From assembly GCA_944990035.1 (NCBI GenBank), contig CALYLX010000040.1, positions 1 through 64,000 on the forward strand: DNA of 64,000 bases. The letters run 5' to 3'. This document shows, piece by piece, positions 56,424-64,000 of this stretch; the first letter of the stretch is position 1, and each line of letters opens with the position of its first letter. The translations under genes and the position numbers were made by a program. The notes beneath the pieces were generated by a model, which was not told the origin of the DNA, made no database searches, and worked only from the letters and a program-made list of their open reading frames with translations. Origin of the DNA: Clitopilus passeckerianus (taxonomy: Eukaryota > Basidiomycota > Agaricomycetes > Agaricales > Entolomataceae).

Positions 56424-58975
56424 TTAAACCAAAAACCCACCCCCCAACAACTCCAACACATCCTCCCGATCCACACTCCTCTTAACCCTCCTCATCCTCC
56501 CTAAGTTTTCCCCATACACCGCCTCCACAGTCACCCCGTCCACAGCGTAATTCGGGAACTTCACGTCATCCCACTTTCCTTCTCCCTCCTTCACCACCAC
56601 AGTCTGAACCTCCTTCCCTGCCTCTTCGATTAGAGTCCGGAAGTAGTTTTCGTCGGAGGGCGAGGTATAGTCGAACCAGAAACAGGAAGGTGTCGTCGGG
56701 TTGGATGGCTCATGAGGCCAGGCTGAGGGGTAGGTGGTGTGGGTGTAATGCCCGACGAAAGGTTCGGCGAACCAGTAGAGGGTTTGGACTGATTTCTTGT
56801 CTTTGAGGGATTTAGCGTGGGCTTTGTCGACTGAGGATTGGACGGCTTGCAGGATGGGGACAGTGTAGTGGATTATGGGGATCGTGTGGAGGAAGGAGCC
56901 GATGCCGCTGTGTGAAGAGAGGGATGTTAGTGTCGTGTAGTGAGGACGTAAGGAGAGGGTGGGAGAAGACGCACGGAGGAAACGGCGTATCCTTAACGAA
57001 CTGGCTATGCGTCGTGATCTTCGTCGTGTCCTCCGTCGATGGGATACTCAGGAACGCCTCGAATGGTGCGGGACGTGCGTCGGCTGCGTCATAGAAGAAT
57101 AGGATTTGCCAGAATGTCTAAGAGTTCACGAGTTAGATGAGTACGTGACCAGGGCGAGTACGAGAACAAGCATGAAGGAAAGGAACGAGTGTGGAGGAAC
57201 GAATAGGAGGAGGGCAAGAAGGGCGAAGGAAAGGGACATGTGGAGAGGAAAGACGAGGGGAAAAGCGGCAAGAAAACGAACCTGATTACCTGTAACAGTA
57301 TAAACAGCCTGCAACTGCGCCTTCTCATCCGTATTCTCAACACTAAACACCTCCACCGCCTTCATAATCTCCTCGTTGTACTTGAAGTCGTACGAGATCT
57401 TGCCTCCCTATATCGTCCTTTATCAGTATACCATTTTCATATCCACCATTCTCGCCCCCAACCCCGACCTCGTGAGAGGCCAGAGGTTGGAGATGAATAC
57501 GAGGAACGAAGAACGAATGAATACGCACCCAAATCCCCCCAGTCGGCCACGTCCTAACCACAACCCCCACCACAACTCCAAAATTATTCCCACCGCCCCT
57601 AAGCCCAAAGAACAAATCCGGCTCCTTCTCCTCATCCACCTCCACGAATGTCCCATTCGGCAAGACGAGGGAGAACGATATGGCGTTATCCGATGCGAGC
57701 CCGTGTTGGTTGGTGTACCATGAGAGGCCGCCGCCGTAGAGGAGGCCTAGACCTATCGTCAAATTCCCCAATCAGCATGCGACGTGGATGGAGGAGGAGG
57801 AGAAGAAGAAGAAGAGAGAGATGAATGTATACGTACCAACACCAGGTATCCTCCCCCCAACAACCGTAACGCCCTCCGGCTGCAACTTCTCATACACCTG
57901 ATCCCACTTCCACCCGCTTCCGAGCCGGACGGTTTTGGAGGAGGGGGAGTAGTGGAAGTCGAGCAGGTTGTGTAGGGAGATTTGGACGCCCGGGGTGGAG
58001 GAGAAGGAGGGGTTGAAGGCGTGACCGCCGGATTTTATCTGTGAAGAGAAAGGGTGAGTTTAAGGCCGAAGAAGGATGCGAGGACGGGAACGAAGATATG
58101 GAACGATGGTGGTAAATGCAAGATATGCAGACGAGCGCAGGAGTGAAAAAGAGCCAGGAGATGGTTGATCAAACGTGAAAAGACGATCAGGAACGAGGAA
58201 CGAAGAGAATGGGAGACATACAGCAAACGGAGATCGAATGTCCTTTCTTCCTATAATCTTGATCTATACCCACCAAAACACACATTAGAAACGAACGAAA
58301 CGATTAAGAAGGAAAACGACGTACGGCTTCCTGAACATCCGCCACGGTCCTCGGAGCTACACCACATGTCGAGTTCTGTGCTGAGACTTCCTCGTAGTGT
58401 TCGATGTCTTGAAGGTATTCGGGGGAGCCTGGAGGTGGAGAGTCAGCGAGAGGAACGAGAGGGGTGGGAAGGCGAGGCGGGTATACGGAGAGAAGAAGAG
58501 TGAAAAAGACGGGAGGAATGCGTAGGAGAGTCGTAGGAAGGAAACATCGGAGAGGGAGGAAAGAACAGAGCGGGGACGCAACGAAAGGAGAATGGGAAGA
58601 AGACGAGACGTATAACGGGGTAGAAGACGAAGGGAAAGTTGGCGGCCTGAAGCAATGAAAAGGAAGCAACGGACGGAAAAGAAGATGAAGCAGAAAGGCT
58701 GGGAGGAGACGCGAGAGAGGGAACCAAGGAAGGGCAAGGATATGAGCAAGTACAAGAATGCGAAGCGGGGAGGACGAAAAGATGATGTCATTCAAGAGAA
58801 AGAAGATGTACACACCAGGAAAATGAACGATATGGGGAAGCCGTCGTTGCAGTTCCCTACACGCCTTCGCCGCGTTTTGGTGTGCAGTCGGCGACTTGGA
58901 GAACGCCGTATTCGCAAATACACTCGACACCGCAGACAGAGCCGCCACGGCCAACCAGACCGTCTTTCGTGTCAT
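56424..58975 (-). CDS. FAD-linked oxidase 2 with expanded introns
   Basis: Paralogue of the oxidase at 50,850-52,678. It has signal peptide MTRKTVWLAVAALSAVSSVF, KACRELQRRLPHIVHFPG, SPEYLQDIEHYEEVSAQNST, AIKSGGHAFNPSFSSTPG, YGGGLSWYTNQHGLASDNAI, DLFFGLRGGGNNFGVVVG, and a BBE-type end (FPNYAVDGVTVEAVYGENLG, RMRRVKRSVDREDVLELLGG). The second FAD-linking Cys is again absent (VVGGRIPGV). The introns at about 57,119-57,281, 57,413-57,532, 58,038-58,222 and 58,431-58,816 are 85 to almost 400 nt, purine-rich on the plus strand and dotted with GGAACGA. Paralogue 1 has about 50-nt introns and none at the last position. Possible alternative starts are 58,984 and 59,026. TATAAA is at about 59,036-59,041. 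Confidence 0.86.
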
Positions 58976-59642
58976 CGACAACATCCTCGAGGTAGACAAA
59001 AGCGAAGAGAGGAGAGGATGAGGCAAAGTCGGCGAGCTTTATAAACATAGTGTGAACGAAGGCGACGCCGCTGTTGCCACCTTCGACTCATCAGAACCAC
59101 TCGCTCCAGTAATCTCGGCTCAGGGAGAACGTGGGCGTTAGCGGGGAGACGAGTTACGGTGGGCTTCCTTTTGAGAAAAGAAGCCGTAGAGTGGGGTAAC
59201 ATATCCTATCAAACCAAGTTTTCGTGAGAGGAAGTTCAGAAGTCAGGGCTATGTTGGGAAACTCACGTCATTGTGTCATCACTCCTGCGTCAGCAGTAGG
59301 GGTGGTTGAGAGATCCTGGTTCCCAATTCCGAGGCGTGTCTCATGCGCACGATGATAAAGTTGCATGTCCTTAGAACGTCGGTTTGCCGAGGAAGAGAAG
59401 ATGAAAGTGGTCATGAGGACAATCGATATTAGCCGACCCGCGTTATCCGAGTTTAGGGCAGGCGGAGAAGCCAGGCAGCTTTGATCGCCGGATTGGTCGT
59501 CAACCTCAGTTTTCCTCTGTTCTCGACCATTTCTTGGCTTTCTTCACGGTTTCTTCATGATTTCTTCAAAACTTCGACGTGTCCACGCATCAGCCGAAAC
59601 CTATCATCGACCCAAGTACCACTCAACTCAGAATCACCACAC
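58976..59642. other. Upstream region of oxidase 2, duplicated
   Basis: The part at 59,040-59,490 is similar to 60,770-61,130: shared strings include AAGCCGTAGAGTGGGGTAA and CCGAGTTTAGGGCAGGC. It marks a tandem duplication of an oxidase gene plus promoter. Confidence 0.7.
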
Positions 59643-59757
59643 TACCTCGTAGCGTAATGGTCAAAGTCAGCCACACCACTGTCTGCAAGCTGGTGGCTGG
59701 AGGTTCGACTCCTTCCTAGGACATCTGCCATATTCGGAGTTGGTTTCCTACTTTTTT
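59643..59757 (+). ncRNA. Candidate Pol III transcript with tRNA-type promoter
   Basis: A perfect A box (TAGCGTAATGG, 59,650-59,660) and a perfect B box (GGTTCGACTCC, 59,702-59,712) are spaced 52 nt start to start, as in tRNA genes, and a T6 terminator lies at 59,752-59,757. The T arm pairs (GGAGG/CCTTC), but the acceptor stem matches at only about four of seven positions, and the anticodon arm does not fold to a seven-base loop. This could be a tRNA pseudogene, a tRNA-derived SINE head, or a short Pol III RNA of about 115 nt. Confidence 0.5.
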
Positions 59758-60179
59758 CACTGTCAATCATCGAAGATGAGAACTGAAATGCGCCGACTGC
59801 GTTGGTTGGATGAGCGAGAAAGCACCTGCCAATGGCGAAGGCTTTCGGTGGCTTCAGGCCCCGTCAAAACCTAATGCCCCTTCCTCCATTCAGGCTCAGA
59901 CACTACGTACCAGCTACATATTCCAACTTCTCGCTTACCTAGATATCTTTGACTTGAATATTCACCATGGAATTAACTCGCTGGAAATTCCCGTCACAGC
60001 GCTCGAGACGTGGCGATAAGGAGCGGGAGGTTCGAATCCTCTCAAAGCTATGGGTTTATTATCTGGTCGATTTTTACTTTCGATACATACCGACGCATTT
60101 TACATTCCGAGTCGAGACGCACATGCACATGCTGTATAGAGTGTTAGATTTACCTTTCTGTCGATGTATCATGAATGAA
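59758..60179. other. Intergenic with a second B-box
   Basis: A second perfect B box (GGTTCGAATCC) starts at about 60,030, without a clear A box at the right distance. Nothing else is recognised. Confidence 0.4.
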
Positions 60180-60700
60180 TGAAACGCATGTCTAGATAGC
60201 TCTGGGCCGAAACATGCTCGCTTTGTTCGATCTCTTGAAGGCGTTCGGAGGATCCTAGAGGTTGGAGGTGGGTCACCGGGTGAAGTGAGAAACAAAGACG
60301 GAGGAAGGTAAGAAGACAAGACGCGTATCAGGGAAGAAGATGTAAGTAGAGCGGGTGGACAACAATGGAAGGAAATCGAGGGTGGAAGACGGCGGAGCAA
60401 CTTGAACGTAGGGAGGAGGCAAGGGAGGTAAGAAGGGAGGGTGAGAGGAAGAATGCGAAAGAGAAAAGTAAAAAGTAGACGGGGAGAGGGAGAGGGAGAT
60501 CGAGGACAAGAACGCGAAGAATGGCGATGGTATAATTCAGAGATATGAAGGCGTACACACCAGGAAAATGAACGATATGTTCGTTGTAGCTCGCTACACG
60601 CCTTCGTCGCATCTCGGTGTGAAATTGGAGACTTGGAGAATACAGGATCCGTAAACGTACTCCATAGCGCAGAAAGGATCAGTACGGCCACGAGGAGCAT
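60180..60700 (-). pseudogene. Truncated FAD-linked oxidase 3
   Basis: It keeps the first exon of oxidase 2 (hydrophobic leader LLVAVLILSALWSTF, SKSPISHRDATKACSELQR), the long pyrimidine-rich intron, and the start of exon 2 (ERLQEIEQSEHVSAQS against EYLQDIEHYEEVSAQN). It then ends with no further oxidase sequence. A small deletion between ELQR and the donor (GACGGCTTCCCC in oxidase 2 is mostly gone) shifts the frame. It is the same strand as, and directly upstream of, oxidase 2, as expected for a tandem duplicate that lost its 3' part. Confidence 0.8.
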
Positions 60701-61370
60701 GTTTTGTGGTAGCGTAAACGTCCTCGAGGTCGAAGAAGGCGAATGAATCCAGGTTGGCCAGTTTTATGTATGCCTCACGAGCAAAGTAGACAGGGCCACG
60801 ACCACCCTCGATATCCGAGCCATTCGCTTCAAAAAGAAGCCGTAGAGTGGGGTAATATATCCTACTAAAAGTGTGGTTTTCGTGGGAGGAAGTTTAGACA
60901 TACTCGGAAATCTCACGTCATCGTGCCACCACCTTGGCGTCGGCATCTGGATTAATTAACGAGCTGATTTCCGATTCTAAGGAGATTCTCTTGTACACGA
61001 TGACTTTGGATGACCTTGGAAAGTCGGTTGGCCGAGGAAGAGAAGGTGGATGGATGGGCAAGAGGACAATTGAAACTAACCGCCTCCCATCATCCGAGTT
61101 TAGGGCAGGCTTTATAAGCCAACAAACTTTGATCACCATACATGAGGTTCGGCTTGTACTGCGCGAAATCTTGATGGTACGAGTAGGTCAAAGAGCGTAT
61201 GTTCGTCCAAATCCACGGAAAGATCTGTGACCTATGTAACGTAGTGATGTTACAAAACCCATTGGTCCGATGCCCTGTAGGACGATTCATTTCCGTCTAC
61301 GTCGCCCGCATCACGATTGAAGAACTAGATACATAAATCTCCCAACACATTAAACCACCATAGATTCAAT
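60701..61370. other. Duplicated oxidase promoter region
   Basis: Counterpart of 59,040-59,490. No gene is seen. The 3' end of the membrane/ankyrin gene follows. Confidence 0.6.
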
Positions 61371-64000
61371 TTAGACGGAAAATTCACGTAGGTACTCAGC
61401 AACAGCAGTATGGCCAGCGTCTTCTGCGAACTGAAGTGCCGTGTGGCCGGATCTCGCAATATCTAAGCAAAGTTATCAGTAGTGCGAGGCAGAATAAACG
61501 CAGCTCTAACCTGACAGAATCGAGTCTGCCCCATGCTCGAAAAGGCACTTGACAATCTCCAAATCCCCATGCAATGCCGCATCGTGAAGTGGGGTACGCC
61601 ACCACGAATCTGAGGTTCTCATGTTAATGTTGCAGCGCTCAAGTAAAGCTGGTTTCCACACCCTGTACTGTCAGGTCGGCACCGTGGTCAAGGAGACATC
61701 GGACAACATCTATGTGACCCTCCAATGCTGCTGCGTGAAGAGCTGTGCGACGGTCAGCCTCTACAGGAGATAAGTAAGAACAACGTCACAGGAACAAGTA
61801 GTTTTCCTTACCTTTTACGTTTGCATCCGCATTATTTTCCAGTAGAAATTCGACGATGTCCAAGCGCCCAGTTCCCGCCGAGAGGTATAGCGGTTGCTTA
61901 CTTCCAAACTCAGGTTCCCAACCTCCACTTCCATACGAAGTGGCGGTTACAAGCGAAATATTGTCTGAGGAGTCAAGATTAGACTTGCGAGGCCCATATC
62001 CCAGCCCTTTAAAGGATGGATTTGGACGAGCCCCATTTGCCATGAGAAATTTGATAATATCCATGCGTGCAGCCTTTGCCGCCATGCAAAGTACAGTTCC
62101 GGTGCCACGACCTGAAGGAAACGAAGGGTCAGAACCCCGACGCGCAGAGGAATTGCTGTTGCCTAACTGATTTCATTCACGTTGGCGCCATGCGTGACAA
62201 GAAGTTCAATGATATCCATGCGCCCAGCATATACTGCCACGGTAAGTAGCGTCTGGTCCCGGCTAGGGCGAGTGAGATCATCCATCAAAGAACCTGAAAG
62301 GCAACATAAGAATCACAAGGCGACTATTCAGTAGTACACCTTACAGAATCCGTTCACGTCGGCGCCATGTCCAATGAGATACTTGACCATATCTATGTCT
62401 CCTGATCCTGTCACGATAGACAGCGGTGTACGTCCTAACTCATCTTTACGAGAAGGATAGCATCATACTCCGCGAATAGATATTTCCCTTACCCCTGAGG
62501 TTCACATCAGCCCTTCCTTTCTCAAGGAGGCATTCGATGATTTCCGGGTAATTAGCGTCAATCGCTAAGTGAAGAAGAGTGCACCCGGCACTATCTAGGA
62601 CTCACAATTAGACACATCTTTAAAAGGAGAAGATACGTCATACCTTGCACATTTGCGTTTGCGCCAAGTCCGATGAGACGTTCGATGAGGGGTGTCATCC
62701 GCCGGACCGTTACCCAGTGAAGCGCTACTTGGCCAACCTTCTTCTTCTCAGAGGATGTGTCTGGGTCACCACTCAGAAGATATATAATTGCTGCGTCATG
62801 TAGTCCCGCTATTGCTAGATCCAGCGGCGACTGACCAAGCTTATCTTAAAGAATAGCATTAGTAGGTATGTGTCTGGGCCAGCGGGATTTTTACCCTTTG
62901 CGTCAGATTTAGAACCATATTTGACCAGAACCTTGACCACGTCAATATGGCCTTTTCCCGCTGCAAGGTGGAGTGCCGTTTGGCCACTACTATCTACACG
63001 CAATATCATATGTTAGTTGCTCGTGGAACATACCTCAAGTGCCGTACTTGCCTTTTGAATGAATATTAGCCCCGTAATCAAGCAGCAAGGTGACAATGTC
63101 GATGTGGCCATTCTTAGCGGCCGATCTCAATGCCGAACCTACCGAGATATGAGCTCTTCAGTGATTCGTGAATACAATATGACCCACCTTTTCCGCTTGT
63201 GTTAGGTCCTTGGTTCAGCACAAACTCGACAACATCCAGCCTCCCCTGATCGGATGCATCCAACAGCTTTCGCCCAAGCTTTTTAGGACGCCGCTCGATA
63301 AGTGTCTCCCCGAGGTCACGAAGAGGCACCAGCAAGAGCAAAAGGGCTAGGGTCTGGCCAAACGTCCAATTGGCATCGCCGCCATCCAAAAGTAAATGCC
63401 TGTTCTTTCTAATCGTGACCTCAGTGTCAATGAGAAGGATGATGTCGACGGTAGCCAGAACTGCTAAGCCCCCAAAAATCTGGCGAATGCTTATTATATG
63501 GCCAGACGGATTTGGGCGTGATCGGTTATACCAAGCAATGGGCCCAAGGAAGAAGACAATAGGGATGAAGAAATTCAGGATAGGGGTTAGGAGGATGCTG
63601 TAGATGAAGATAGACCAAATCCGCAGTCCTGGAGATCCGAGTGGAACTTGTCGGCCAAGGATCACCAGAGACGCAGATAGAGAGCAGGGAAGCGATTCGG
63701 AATCCCCAAATCTGGCTGGACTTCTCCAGAGCCATATTCCGACGGCAGCCATGAGCGTCAAGTGGACAGAGCCAATGATAAAGACAGGGTTCTTCAAAGC
63801 CCTCTTCGTTTCGGCCACCCACACGGACTGACCTGTCACAACCTGATCGGGGCTTCCGTCAATCTGGGCATCGCCCCCGACTGCATTCGCTTCTACATCT
63901 TGCTTTCCGCCTTCGATTCGCAGCCCCGATCGATGGTGGACATAGAGCAAGAAGTAGATAAACAAGTTCGTATTATTCATCCAACTGAGGTCGAGGATGA
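61371..64000 (-). CDS. Membrane-anchored ankyrin-repeat protein (5' end outside window)
   Basis: The N-terminal part visible here has four or five hydrophobic helices (VHLTLMAAVGIWLW, IWSIFIYSILLTPILNFF, IFGGLAVLATVDIILLI, FGQTLALLLLLVPL). Then about ten ankyrin repeats follow, mostly one per exon: KLLDASDQGRLDVVEFVLNQ, SGQTALHLAAGKGHIDVVKV, GQSPLDLAIAGLHDAAIIYL, GCTLLHLAIDANYPEIIECL, GRTPLSIVTGSGDIDMVKYL, DQTLLTVAVYAGRMDIIELL, KQPLYLSAGTGRLDIVEFLL, RRTALHAAALEGHIDVVRCL and RTPLHDAALHGDLEIVKCLF. It ends EYLREFSV. The frame is open from the Met at 63,980 to the window edge (LDLSWM...), so the gene may begin beyond 64,000. The architecture resembles ankyrin proteins with a membrane domain, but no channel signature is seen. 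Confidence 0.85.

Noticed and set aside
58655..59044. 129-codon Arg/Lys/Glu-rich plus-strand frame
   Set aside because: It reads the purine-rich side of the long intron and first exon of oxidase 2.
1..64000. CRISPR arrays, operons, bacterial ribosome-binding sites, rRNA genes
   Set aside because: None is present; gene structure is eukaryotic throughout and no direct-repeat spacer array is seen.

Overview
The window is the left end of a fungal chromosome, most likely a basidiomycete (Agaricomycetes-like). The signs are dense short introns (mostly about 50 nt, GT...AG), CFEM-domain secreted proteins, DUF6593-like proteins, RTA1-type membrane proteins and a calpain. The species cannot be named from the sequence. 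Bases 1-63 are not genomic: they match the layout of an Oxford Nanopore sequencing adapter plus native barcode. Bases 64-205 are a telomere of CCCTAAA (TTTAGGG) heptamers.

Region 1 (0.2-25.7 kb) holds mostly conserved single-copy genes: a Gfd2/YDR514C-like DEDDh exonuclease (-), an importin beta-3 (Kap121/IPO5-type) karyopherin (-), a canonical G-alpha subunit (+), cofactor-independent phosphoglycerate mutase (+), a second and very divergent G-alpha-like gene (+), and an NAD(P)-binding Rossmann protein (+). Between the G-alpha and the mutase lies a tandem segmental duplication carrying two RTA1-like membrane protein genes; the left unit also carries a gutted fragment of the mutase gene.

Region 2 (27.5-45.5 kb) is accessory: a small cysteine-rich secreted protein, four CFEM proteins plus one CFEM pseudogene, a DUF6593-like gene, two tandem intronless genes of an unrecognised family (called MHQ here after their start, MHQxHxIPWN), and a cluster of three P-loop GTPase-like genes with four G domains. 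One of these genes is a head-to-tail double-domain protein whose first P-loop is degenerate. An ankyrin gene follows.

Region 3 (45.6-64 kb) holds a calpain-type protease, a third MHQ copy with a frameshift, a Copia-like retrotransposon scrap, two FAD-linked (berberine-bridge-like) oxidases plus a truncated third, a GH25-type lysozyme, a second DUF6593-like gene, a candidate Pol III transcript, and a large membrane/ankyrin gene running off the right edge.

The exon structures given here were assembled by hand from splice-site phase and paralogue comparison. No transcript data or database searches were available. The best candidates for undescribed biology are the MHQ family, the double-G-domain GTPase and its cluster, and the G-alpha-like protein that lacks a recognisable switch II.
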